Positions 1 to 7,251 of a stretch of DNA of 12,698 nucleotides are shown piece after piece. Below the pieces are notes generated by a model. That model did not search any database. It was given only the letters and a program-made list of their open reading frames with translations, and was not told where the DNA came from. The DNA is from Helicobacter sp. (GTDB lineage: Bacteria > Campylobacterota > Campylobacteria > Campylobacterales > Helicobacteraceae). Each line of letters begins with the position of its first letter. Within the stretch, counting starts at the first letter, position 1. The stretch spans positions 1 through 12,698 of the forward strand of contig JARIAP010000133.1 of NCBI GenBank assembly GCA_029257755.1, in the 5' to 3' direction. Position numbers and translations under genes: made by a program.

Positions 1-113
1 AAAGTCGTTTGGGTTAGGAATAACCTATGAAACTATAGACAAAAAATCTTTTGTATAGCATGGATTACTTATTTGAGTAAGGAAGAACTCACTTGTTTAA
101 GCGGGTGATTCAC
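1..113 (+). mobile_element. Putative right end of an IS200/IS605-type element (TnpB omega-RNA scaffold)
   Basis: The stretch carries successive short hairpins: GGTT/AACC at 12-15 and 22-25, TTACT/AGTAA at 65-69 and 76-80, and TCACTTG/CGGGTGA at 89-95 and 102-108 around a TTTAAG loop. The last stem contains two T-G pairs, so it pairs better as RNA than as DNA. It is followed by TTCAC at 109-113. From memory, a wobble-paired hairpin of this kind (loop TTTAAG, then GGGTGATTCAC) is typical of the 3' end of TnpB guide RNAs and of the right end of IS200/IS605 elements. A reading frame open from the left edge stops at 56-58 and could be the tail of tnpB, but its 18 residues are not diagnostic. The next bases, from 114, would be the guide. 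Which part of the element lies to the left is unknown. Confidence 0.45.
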
Positions 114-145
114 AAATATGCAAGAAATGTTTTTATTTATTGCTA

Positions 146-769
146 TTATTTTTTGATATAAATAATATTTTTAAGGTTTGTTTGTAGTGATAATATAGAA
201 TCTTTTTTTGCAAAAAAGCTATTAGTGTTTGCTATTAAATAAGCACTTGATTCCATAATTACTTCATCAATTTGCAAATTATTTTGTTTCATAGTATTTC
301 CAGTTTCTACAATATCAACTATACCATCAGCTAAATTTACTAATGGGGCTAACTCAATAGAGCCATAAAGCTTTATAACATCAACAGCAATAGCTCTTGT
401 GGAAAAAAATTTTTGTGTTATATTAGTCATTTTTGTTGCTATTCTTATACATGGTTTAAGATAATTAATTGGGTTGCCACATTTACTACCTACAACAACC
501 TTGCATTTACCTATACCTAAATCTAAAAGTCTAATAACATCAATTTCATTGTGTTCTTCAAGCACATCTAAACCAACAATTCCTAAGTCTGCCGCACCAT
601 AATAAACATATGTGGGCACATCTTGATTGCGAACTAACAAAAAAGTATAATCTTTATCTTCTAAAACTAATTTTCTATCTAAAAAAATTATTTCTTTATT
701 TATTATCTTTGAAAAAAGAATTAATGACTCATCTGCAATTCTTCCTTTTGGCAATGCGATAGTTAGCAT
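146..769 (-). CDS. hisG: ATP phosphoribosyltransferase, short (HisG-S) form
   Basis: Catalyses the first step of histidine synthesis, condensing ATP with PRPP to phosphoribosyl-ATP in the cytosol. At 207 residues it matches the short form, which lacks the C-terminal histidine-sensing domain and in other bacteria works with the HisRS-like regulator HisZ. Visible family blocks are MLTIALPKGR at the start, the AADLGIVGLDVLEEH segment near residues 59-73, NITQKFF near 116-122, and the PRPP-binding segment ADGIVDIVETGNTMKQN near 147-163. An AGGAG box lies 8 nt before the ATG and overlaps the coaX stop; the gap to coaX is 12 nt, so the gene is the last of a four-gene operon. No other his gene and no hisZ lie in the window. 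A possible IS end begins about 32 nt beyond its stop. Confidence 0.95.
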   Translation of the reverse strand: MLTIALPKGRIADESLILFSKIINKEIIFLDRKLVLEDKDYTFLLVRNQDVPTYVYYGAADLGIVGLDVLEEHNEIDVIRLLDLGIGKCKVVVGSKCGNPINYLKPCIRIATKMTNITQKFFSTRAIAVDVIKLYGSIELAPLVNLADGIVDIVETGNTMKQNNLQIDEVIMESSAYLIANTNSFFAKKDSILSLQTNLKNIIYIKK

Positions 770-781
770 ATTATAGTCTCC

Positions 782-1423
782 TTAATTATGCTGTTTTTCA
801 ATGTCTTTAAGTGTTTTTTGCATACCTTTAAATACAAGTGTATTGTCAAATATACTATTTTCAAAAAATTTTGCAAAAAATTTTCCGTCTCCACCTGTAA
901 AATACATTTTTTTGCTTTGTGTTGTGTGTTTTAGCATGAGTAAAATACTTTTTAAGATTCCAAAACTTATTGCTTCTTTTGTATTTTGCGGTGGTGAATA
1001 TAAATTAACACTAAAATCTAATTGTTTGTCAAGTGATGGTGATATTTTTTGATACAACTCTTTATATGAGGTTATACCCGGCAGTATATATCCACCAATA
1101 TGAATATTATTTTCTACAATATCAACTGTTATAGCACTACCAGCATCAACAATAACACCATCGCTAATAGCCTTACAAGCAGCTTTTCTATCTACCCCAA
1201 GACCAATATAGCTACTATTTAAGTCAATATATTTTTCAAGATTTACGCATTTTTTATGAGAATCTAATAATCTTTTTTCGTAATTTGGATTAACACTTAT
1301 ATAATAAATTGGTATATGTTGTTTTTTTGGTGTAATATTGTTTGGACTCTCACGCCAAATTCTACCAGCGTAATAAAAATGCAAAAAGGAATTGCCAATA
1401 TCACATAGTATAACACTAGACAT
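782..1423 (-). CDS. coaX: Type III pantothenate kinase
   Basis: Phosphorylates pantothenate in the first committed step of coenzyme A synthesis; the CoaX family belongs to the ASKHA fold. With the start at 1423 the protein has 213 residues, normal for epsilonproteobacteria. The frame stays open to 1504, but that would overlap the upstream gene, and the ATG at 1421-1423 follows a strong AAAGGAGG box, so the shorter form is chosen. Motifs seen are the phosphate-binding DIGNS at 8-12, GVDR at 76-79, DAGSAITVD at 93-101 (with the expected catalytic Asp), GGYILPG at 110-116 and TGGDG at 176-180. It lies 49 nt after the lipoprotein gene and 12 nt before hisG. A coaX gene next to a beta-propeller lipoprotein is also the arrangement I recall from H. 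pylori. Confidence 0.95.
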   Translation of the reverse strand: MSSVILCDIGNSFLHFYYAGRIWRESPNNITPKKQHIPIYYISVNPNYEKRLLDSHKKCVNLEKYIDLNSSYIGLGVDRKAACKAISDGVIVDAGSAITVDIVENNIHIGGYILPGITSYKELYQKISPSLDKQLDFSVNLYSPPQNTKEAISFGILKSILLMLKHTTQSKKMYFTGGDGKFFAKFFENSIFDNTLVFKGMQKTLKDIEKQHN

Positions 1424-1472
1424 TTTGCCTCCTTTCTTTATTATTAAAATATTATGTAATATACTAATTCCC

Positions 1473-2567
1473 TTATTTAACCATAACCTTTTGCAAAACT
1501 TCATTAAAGTTTAGAATCTTTTTATTAATATATAATATATTTTGAGTATAAAAAAGCGTAATGTTTTTACTAAACCATCTATCCATGCCAAAATTAAGTT
1601 TAAAGGTTTGATATGTAAAACTATCTAAATTTAGTTCTATTAGATAACCACCACTATTTTCAAATGTATATAAATAGTTATCTTTTATTATAATACCATT
1701 TAAATTTGCATAAGGTAATTTTATGGATTTGATTATTGCTAATGATTTATCAAACTTATAAATGAAACCATTAAGGCTTAGAGCATATATATATATTCCA
1801 TCAAAATATATGTCCCTTATTTCAATATCTTTACTATAAGATTCACCTTTTATAAGAGTATATATTTTTTTGCTAGTGGCACTCACTAATTCATCTTTAA
1901 TTATTCGTAAGTATATTATATTATTTAAAAATTTATCTGTATTTACAATTATATTTTTTATACTTTTACCTTGTTTTATGTCAATTGTATTAAGCCTACC
2001 ATCAAGAGTTGGAAATACTATTAAAGTATCAAGAATTATTGGGTTTGCATTTAATGATGAGATAGCATAAATTGCTTCACCTTTTTCTTGAAAAATCATT
2101 TTGCCTTTTTCTAAATCATATATAAATATCGTATTATCTGCAAGAATACCAGCTACTATGTTGTTTTTAATACTAGCTGATACGACACAACCTTGTGTTT
2201 TAATATCTTTTGAATTATTTCTATTAAGCAAAATATTGTTTGTTTGTATTTTTATTGGAATAATTGTAAGACCAAAACAACCATTTGCAACTAGCCATTG
2301 TTTTGAATCTGAAAATAAAAGATTTTCTTTATCTAATAATGCTACATTTGTTATCCCATTATTTGTAATGATTGTATTATCTTTTAATCTAGCACTTTCT
2401 CTATTTGTTGATATTATTGACTTATTTAAGCTAGAGTTAAATTCTACTTTACCATCTATTTGTTTGGGTTTAAATGATTTTTGAGAATCGCAACCTATAT
2501 TCAAGCATAAAAATATAAATAAATACAAAGATAAATAAGAAAATGATATGATATTTTTGTTTTTCAT
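1473..2567 (-). CDS. BamB/PQQ-like beta-propeller lipoprotein
   Basis: Predicted 364-residue envelope lipoprotein. The chosen ATG at 2565-2567 has GGA about 8 nt upstream; an in-frame ATG 18 nt earlier lacks a ribosome binding site. Residues 1-25 form a signal peptide with a long hydrophobic core, ending in LNIGC with Cys26. This is a weak lipobox because position -3 is Asn. The mature part has repeated beta-strand blades, the clearest being FPTLDGRLNTIDIKQGKS, close to a PQQ or BamB repeat, and IFIYDLEKGKM just before it. In E. coli BamB is an outer-membrane lipoprotein of the BAM complex that inserts beta-barrel proteins. The gene follows a YfgM-like gene by 27 nt, as bamB follows yfgM in E. 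coli. That context supports a BamB-like role, but the sequence is too divergent for a firm name. Confidence 0.7.
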   Translation of the reverse strand: MKNKNIISFSYLSLYLFIFLCLNIGCDSQKSFKPKQIDGKVEFNSSLNKSIISTNRESARLKDNTIITNNGITNVALLDKENLLFSDSKQWLVANGCFGLTIIPIKIQTNNILLNRNNSKDIKTQGCVVSASIKNNIVAGILADNTIFIYDLEKGKMIFQEKGEAIYAISSLNANPIILDTLIVFPTLDGRLNTIDIKQGKSIKNIIVNTDKFLNNIIYLRIIKDELVSATSKKIYTLIKGESYSKDIEIRDIYFDGIYIYALSLNGFIYKFDKSLAIIKSIKLPYANLNGIIIKDNYLYTFENSGGYLIELNLDSFTYQTFKLNFGMDRWFSKNITLFYTQNILYINKKILNFNEVLQKVMVK

Positions 2568-2594
2568 GTAATATTCCAAACCCATATTAATATT

Positions 2595-3263
2595 TTAATT
2601 ATTTTTTTTAATAGCATTTAGCTTTGTAATACCATAGTGTTTAAGTAATAATGCCATACGATATGTAAATTGATTGTTTGTATTAGATTTAATAGAATCT
2701 AATATTTCATTTGCTTTTTTTATATCGTTATCTTTCATATACATATATGCTACTTGAATTTTTGCTCTATCTTGCAATATAGGTGAAATATTAGATTCAA
2801 AATCCTGCAACATTTGAATATTTTCTGTTAATGTTGCATATTGATATGAAGCCAAAGATGATATAAATAAATCATTTGACCTACTTAATTGTTGTAGTAT
2901 TGCTAAATTTTCATTGCTTTTTAATTGCAATGTGCTTAGATTTTGTAATTTATTGTATTGATAAAAGTCATAAAGGATGGGATTTGTATCTAATAGCTCT
3001 TTTTCTATTGCTTTTTTATCTTCACCTATAATCTTATTGTCATAAAGTTTGTTTAATATCGTGTTTGATAAAACTTTGATTCTATATTCTTGATACATTG
3101 CAATACCTTTATAAACACCAAATGCTATTACAAATGCAATTGCAAGAAATATAATTTTTTTATATTTTTTATAAAATGTTTCAAGCTTGAATGCACTTAC
3201 AAGTAAATTTTGATCTTTTGTTAGTTTATCTTTTACTTCATTTAAATTTTTTTCTATTGACAT
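2595..3263 (-). CDS. YfgM-like single-span membrane protein with TPR-like periplasmic domain
   Basis: A 222-residue protein with a short charged N-terminus containing a likely amphipathic helix (about 1-35), one membrane span at about 37-56 (IIFLAIAFVIAFGVY), and an all-helical C-terminal part suggesting TPR-like repeats, for example AKIQVAYMYMKDNDIKKANEI... in the second half. The short positively charged N-side (KKYKK) implies the C-terminal domain is periplasmic. This architecture and length match E. coli YfgM (about 206 residues), a SecYEG-associated protein that hands clients to periplasmic chaperones. The start at 3263 has AGGG 6 nt upstream and a promoter just before it; an earlier in-frame ATG at 3305 lies upstream of that promoter's start point. 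It is the first gene of the operon. The function is inferred from shape and neighbour, not from a signature motif. Confidence 0.65.
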   Translation of the reverse strand: MSIEKNLNEVKDKLTKDQNLLVSAFKLETFYKKYKKIIFLAIAFVIAFGVYKGIAMYQEYRIKVLSNTILNKLYDNKIIGEDKKAIEKELLDTNPILYDFYQYNKLQNLSTLQLKSNENLAILQQLSRSNDLFISSLASYQYATLTENIQMLQDFESNISPILQDRAKIQVAYMYMKDNDIKKANEILDSIKSNTNNQFTYRMALLLKHYGITKLNAIKKNN

Positions 3264-3295
3264 AATAAACCCTAAAATATTTGTTTTAATCTGTA

Positions 3296-3304
3296 ATGAT
3301 AGCA
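3296..3304 (-). promoter_or_regulatory. Extended -10 promoter of the yfgM-like/bamB-like/coaX/hisG operon
   Basis: On the minus strand the sequence reads TGCTATCAT, a TGn-extended -10 box one base from consensus. Transcription would start near 3289, leaving a leader of about 26 nt before the ATG at 3263. No convincing -35 is seen, as is usual for Helicobacter sigma-80 promoters. Confidence 0.6.
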
Positions 3305-3422
3305 AAATAATTTGAATAAAAGTAATTTATACTTATTCTTAATTTACCTTGTTTAGTTATTAGTTTCATTTAAAATATATTTTGTCTATATTTAGGTTGA
3401 AATACAAATAAATACTTTTTCA

Positions 3423-3431
3423 TGATACAAT
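3423..3431 (+). promoter_or_regulatory. Extended -10 promoter of ispB-hemA
   Basis: TGATACAAT is an extended -10 box with start expected near 3438, about 25 nt before the ispB ATG. It is divergent from the operon promoter about 120 bases to the left. Confidence 0.5.
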
Positions 3432-3462
3432 AACACATTATCAACACAATTCAAGGAATACA

Positions 3463-4359
3463 ATGAATCTTGATAAGATTTCAAAAAATGCTTTAAAAAT
3501 TATTGAAAATACAAAAAGCAAAATTGCCCTAGATTTATACAAACATTTAGAAAATGGCAAAATGCTTCGCTCTAAACTTGTTTTAAGTATAATTGATAAT
3601 GAAGAGGCATATAAATTATGTGCTATTATAGAATTAATACAGAGTGCTTCTTTATTGCATGATGATGTAATTGATGAAAGTAGGTTAAGACGCGGTAAGC
3701 AAAGTTTAAATGCTAAATTTGGAAATAAAAACTCCATTATGTTAGGAGACATATTATATTCAAGTGCATTTTTTGAACTCTCAAGATTTACTCCACAAAT
3801 AGCACAAATATTATCTAAAAGTGTATCTCAATTAAGCATCGGTGAGTTAGAAGATGTAAGTTTGGAAGAAAGTTTTAATGATAATGAGGGAATGTATTTA
3901 AATATGATACAAAATAAAAGTGCAAGTCTTATTGCCGCAAGCTCACAATGTGCAGCTATATTAAACAATGAAATAAATCATGAAGATTATTATATATATG
4001 GGCTAAATCTTGGTATGGCATTCCAAATTATAGATGATATTTTAGATATTACACAAGATAGCAATAGTTTAGGAAAACCAGCTCTTAGTGATTATAAAAA
4101 TGGAAAAACAACGCTACCATATATATATTTATATAAAGAATTAGATGAAAATAAAAAAGAATGGCTGAAAAGAGCATTTAAACAAGAATTAGATTCTAAT
4201 AAATCAAGGGAATTAAAAGATATGTTGCTTGGTAAACCAATCCAAAAAGCAAAACAAAAGGCAATAGAATATGGCAATATTTCACTTGAAATTTCTAAAA
4301 AAATAAATAACAAAAAACTACAATCAATTATTTCTGACATGATTGAAAGAGATTTTTAA
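3463..4359 (+). CDS. ispB: Long-chain polyprenyl diphosphate synthase (octaprenyl type)
   Basis: Builds the all-trans polyprenyl diphosphate side chain by adding isopentenyl diphosphate units; in this type of organism the product would go to menaquinone. The 298 residues contain GKMLRSKL at 32-39 for substrate binding, the first Asp-rich motif DDVID at 67-71 followed by RLRRGK, and the second, DDILD, at 191-195 with FQII before it. The residue five places before the first motif is Ala62, small as in long-chain enzymes, where farnesyl or geranylgeranyl synthases carry a bulky aromatic. This favours IspB over IspA, but exact chain length cannot be read from sequence. AAGGA lies 5 nt before the ATG. 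hemA follows after 13 nt; the same pair is recalled from H. pylori, which has proS and hemC beyond hemA, absent here. Confidence 0.9.
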   Translation: MNLDKISKNALKIIENTKSKIALDLYKHLENGKMLRSKLVLSIIDNEEAYKLCAIIELIQSASLLHDDVIDESRLRRGKQSLNAKFGNKNSIMLGDILYSSAFFELSRFTPQIAQILSKSVSQLSIGELEDVSLEESFNDNEGMYLNMIQNKSASLIAASSQCAAILNNEINHEDYYIYGLNLGMAFQIIDDILDITQDSNSLGKPALSDYKNGKTTLPYIYLYKELDENKKEWLKRAFKQELDSNKSRELKDMLLGKPIQKAKQKAIEYGNISLEISKKINNKKLQSIISDMIERDF

Positions 4360-4372
4360 TAGGGGATTTTTT

Positions 4373-5758
4373 ATGTATGCTGTTATAAGCTTTTCACACA
4401 AAAATACAAATGTTGCTTTGCGTGAGAAATTACATTTTAGTAATGATGAAAATATACAATTTCTAAGCACAATAAATAAATTTGATAATATATTAGAATC
4501 TATACTTCTTTCTACATGTAATAGATGTGAAGTATATATTTTTATAAAAGATATAAATGATTTATCAAAACAAAATGATAGAGAAGATATAAAAAATCAA
4601 ATTGCTATAAAAATATGCAATGATATAGTAAATTCTTTAGCTAAGTTTAAAAATATTTCACAAGAAATATTACATAATATAGCTTTGATAGAGTTAAATC
4701 GCAATGCAATCCATCATGTATTTTGTGTTGCAAGTTCTCTTATGTCTGTTGTAGTAGGCGAAACGCAAATTAGCGGACAAATGAAAGAAGCTTATAAATT
4801 AAGCTATAATAATAATTTATGTTCAAAAGAATTAACTAGGCTTTTTCACTTTGCATTTAGATGTGCTGCTAGTGTTAGAAGTATGACAGATATATCAAAA
4901 AATTCTGTTTCTGTTGCTTCTATAGCAACAAACATAGCATTTGATTTTTTAAACAAAGAGTATAAAGATTCTACAAAAGAATTTAATGCTCTTGTTGTTG
5001 GTGTAGGAGAAATGGGTGTAATTTGTATAAAAAACCTAATAAAACATAATGTTAAAACAACACTTTGCAATCGCACAAGAAAAAATGCTGAAGATAAATT
5101 GAAAGACTTGGGACTTATAGATATTGTATCTATAATTGATTTTAATGTTTTACATGAACAAATAAATCAATATGATATTGTATTTTTTGCTGTTTCTGGT
5201 GGAATTATAATAACACAGGATAAAATTTTTAAAACTACAAAAAATAGAATATTTTTTGATTTATCAATACCCCGTAATTTATCTTTTGATACAAAAGCTT
5301 TATTAGATTCTAATATAAGTAATATTGAGGTTATTTGTGTAGATGATTTAAAAAACAAAGCAGAAGAACATATAAATGCTAGAAAAGATAATATAAAAAA
5401 TGCTATGGGAATTGTAGGTAAATTTACTATTGATTTTGAATGTTGGTTGTCTAGTTTGGGTGTAGATCCAATAATAAAAACAATGCGTCATCAAGCAAAA
5501 CTAGCAAGTATTAAAGAAATTGATAGGGCAATTAAAAAAGGATTTATACCAGAGGCATTAAGAAATAATGTAGAAAAACTTTTGCATAGTGCATTTAATG
5601 AATTCTTGCATTCTCCAACAAAGAGACTTAAAAATATATCAAATGATGAAAATTCTGATTCTATATTAGAATCAATAGCAAATGTTTTTGGTGTGCAAGA
5701 TAGAATTTTGCTTAATAGATATAAATGTGAATATGATGATACAAAGTTAAATGTTTAA
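4373..5758 (+). CDS. hemA: Glutamyl-tRNA reductase
   Basis: Reduces glutamyl-tRNA(Glu) with NADPH to glutamate-1-semialdehyde, the first committed step of tetrapyrrole synthesis by the C5 pathway. The 461-residue protein shows the catalytic STCNRCE motif at 47-53 with nucleophile Cys49, GETQISGQMKEAY, the NADPH-binding VVGVGEMG, and DLSIPRNL, followed by the helical dimerisation domain. The frame is open from 4343, overlapping ispB, but AGGGGA lies 6 nt before the ATG at 4373 and the protein then begins MYAVISFSHK as the family does. It is co-transcribed with ispB. Its TAA stop at 5756-5758 overlaps that of the convergent gene. Confidence 0.97.
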   Translation: MYAVISFSHKNTNVALREKLHFSNDENIQFLSTINKFDNILESILLSTCNRCEVYIFIKDINDLSKQNDREDIKNQIAIKICNDIVNSLAKFKNISQEILHNIALIELNRNAIHHVFCVASSLMSVVVGETQISGQMKEAYKLSYNNNLCSKELTRLFHFAFRCAASVRSMTDISKNSVSVASIATNIAFDFLNKEYKDSTKEFNALVVGVGEMGVICIKNLIKHNVKTTLCNRTRKNAEDKLKDLGLIDIVSIIDFNVLHEQINQYDIVFFAVSGGIIITQDKIFKTTKNRIFFDLSIPRNLSFDTKALLDSNISNIEVICVDDLKNKAEEHINARKDNIKNAMGIVGKFTIDFECWLSSLGVDPIIKTMRHQAKLASIKEIDRAIKKGFIPEALRNNVEKLLHSAFNEFLHSPTKRLKNISNDENSDSILESIANVFGVQDRILLNRYKCEYDDTKLNV

Positions 5759-6579
5759 CAATCATTTAATTGTTTATAATATGTTAAATCTTTGTCATTT
5801 TTATTTTTTATAAATCTTTTTAACTCTGCATATTCTTGTTTGGTAAAAAATCTAGTTTTTCCAACAGGAAGTGCATTAAGATTTACAAAGCCATAACTAA
5901 CTCTCCTTAAATCAAGAATATTAGCATTAAAAAATGCAAAAAATCTCCTTAATTCTCTATTTTTTCCTTCTTTTATACATACTTTAAGTTTTGATATATT
6001 TGAATTTTTTATTATTTCAAATTCCATAGGCATAAAATTCATTTGCTTAATTTTACTTAAAGGATGCCCACCAGCTTTTGCATTCTTTAATTCTAATCCT
6101 TGTTTCATTGCATTAATCATGTTCTGTGTTATATTAGAATCAATTTTTATGATATAGATTCTATTCATACATGAATTCATTAGCTTACTTACTACTTCCT
6201 TGTTATCACTAAGTATAAGCAATCCTTCACTAGCAAAATCAAGTCTACCAACAGGCATAAAGTGAGAATACTTTGAATCAATGCTATCATAAATTAATTT
6301 TCTGCCATAAGAATCTTTTTTGCTTACAAGTTCGCCTTTTGGTTTATGATATACTATAGCGGTATATCCCCTTTTTTTATCATAACAAAGTTTTTTACCA
6401 TTTATAAAAACCTTAAATTCCTTTATAGCTTTTGATGGATTATTTAATGCTATACTAGGCACTATACTATGTTGATTAGCAATTGTATGATTAATTTTTA
6501 CAACTCCATCTAATATTAATTTGTCTGCTTCTCTGCGCGAATACTTGCTATGTATAGATATAAATTGATTTAACCTCAT
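5755..6579 (-). CDS. rluB: RluB/RsuA-family 23S rRNA pseudouridine synthase
   Basis: Isomerises a specific uridine in ribosomal RNA to pseudouridine. The 274 residues comprise an N-terminal S4 RNA-binding domain (about 1-60, LNQFISIHSKYSRREADKLI region) and an RsuA-type catalytic domain with YHKPKG at 77-82, GRLDFASEGLL at 111-121 in which Asp114 is the catalytic residue, and EGKNRELRRFF at 204-214. The length and the last motif fit RluB better than RsuA, but the precise target base is not provable from sequence. AAAGG lies 6 nt before the ATG and an extended -10 box lies about 27 nt upstream. Its end overlaps the end of hemA by 4 nt, tail to tail. Confidence 0.88.
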   Translation of the reverse strand: MRLNQFISIHSKYSRREADKLILDGVVKINHTIANQHSIVPSIALNNPSKAIKEFKVFINGKKLCYDKKRGYTAIVYHKPKGELVSKKDSYGRKLIYDSIDSKYSHFMPVGRLDFASEGLLILSDNKEVVSKLMNSCMNRIYIIKIDSNITQNMINAMKQGLELKNAKAGGHPLSKIKQMNFMPMEFEIIKNSNISKLKVCIKEGKNRELRRFFAFFNANILDLRRVSYGFVNLNALPVGKTRFFTKQEYAELKRFIKNKNDKDLTYYKQLNDC

Positions 6580-6605
6580 AACTAACCTTTAATGTATAAA
6601 TTATT

Positions 6606-6614
6606 ATTTTAACA
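6606..6614 (-). promoter_or_regulatory. Candidate extended -10 promoter of rluB
   Basis: The minus strand reads TGTTAAAAT, an extended -10 with one mismatch to consensus, giving a start near 6599 and a leader of about 20 nt. The region is so AT-rich that other -10-like hexamers are nearby, and read-through from ubiX is possible. Confidence 0.4.
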
Positions 6615-6658
6615 TTACAATACTAATGTTTATATTTAAAAATCTATTTAAAGTTTAA

Positions 6659-7234
6659 TCAAACACCATTCCAACGATCAAATAAATTATGTTCTATATC
6701 AAGTAGATCAAAATATTTTCCTATTAAAAAATCCTGCATAGATTCTAAGGTAGATATATTTCCATAATATCCGGCAATAGGCGGTGCTATACATACTCCA
6801 TTATTAGCCAATTTTTCCATATTATGCAATAGAATTGAGCTTAATGGCATTTCTCTAATTCCTAGTATAAGCAATCTTTTCTCTTTTAGGCAAACAGCCG
6901 CTACCCTTGTTAAAAGATTATTTTGTAAGCCATTAGCAATACAAGACAAAGTATTGCTACTTGTTGGTAAAATGATGCAAGATTCAAACCTAAAACTACC
7001 ACTTGCAAGTTTGCTTGTAATATCTTGGTGAATTTCAATATTGTGTGTTCTAAGAGTTCCTATATGATTAATTAAATGTATTTTTTTTTCAGCTTGACAG
7101 ACTATACTTGCATTTTTACTAGGCACTATATAAAGCATAATATTAGATGGAAACCTTTTTATAAAATGAAAACTAAGTTCTAGAGAACTACCACCACTAA
7201 TACCTAATACAATAATACGATTTTCTTTATCCAT
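6659..7234 (-). CDS. ubiX: UbiX-family flavin prenyltransferase
   Basis: Attaches a dimethylallyl group to FMN to make prenylated FMN, the cofactor of UbiD-type decarboxylases used in quinone synthesis. The chosen start at 7234 gives 191 residues, the usual length, and has AAGGA 6 nt upstream; the frame is open to 7294 but that would overlap the preceding gene. Motifs seen are the FMN-binding GISGGSS at 11-17, PTSSNTLSCIANGLQNNL, the REMPLSSILLHNMEKL block, and APPIAGYY near the C-terminus, all in family order. It starts 17 nt after the RNA repair gene, so the two appear co-transcribed. A run of nine A residues lies in the coding strand (7081-7089 in plus coordinates), within the Glu-Lys-Lys-Ile codons. 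Confidence 0.93.
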   Translation of the reverse strand: MDKENRIIVLGISGGSSLELSFHFIKRFPSNIMLYIVPSKNASIVCQAEKKIHLINHIGTLRTHNIEIHQDITSKLASGSFRFESCIILPTSSNTLSCIANGLQNNLLTRVAAVCLKEKRLLILGIREMPLSSILLHNMEKLANNGVCIAPPIAGYYGNISTLESMQDFLIGKYFDLLDIEHNLFDRWNGV

Positions 7235-7251
7235 AATATTCCTTATTAATA

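Noticed and set aside
3441..3752. Open frames antisense to ispB, hemA, coaX, the lipoprotein and the 372-residue gene
   Set aside because: They lack ribosome binding sites and have no recognisable domains, while the opposite strand encodes clear conserved proteins.
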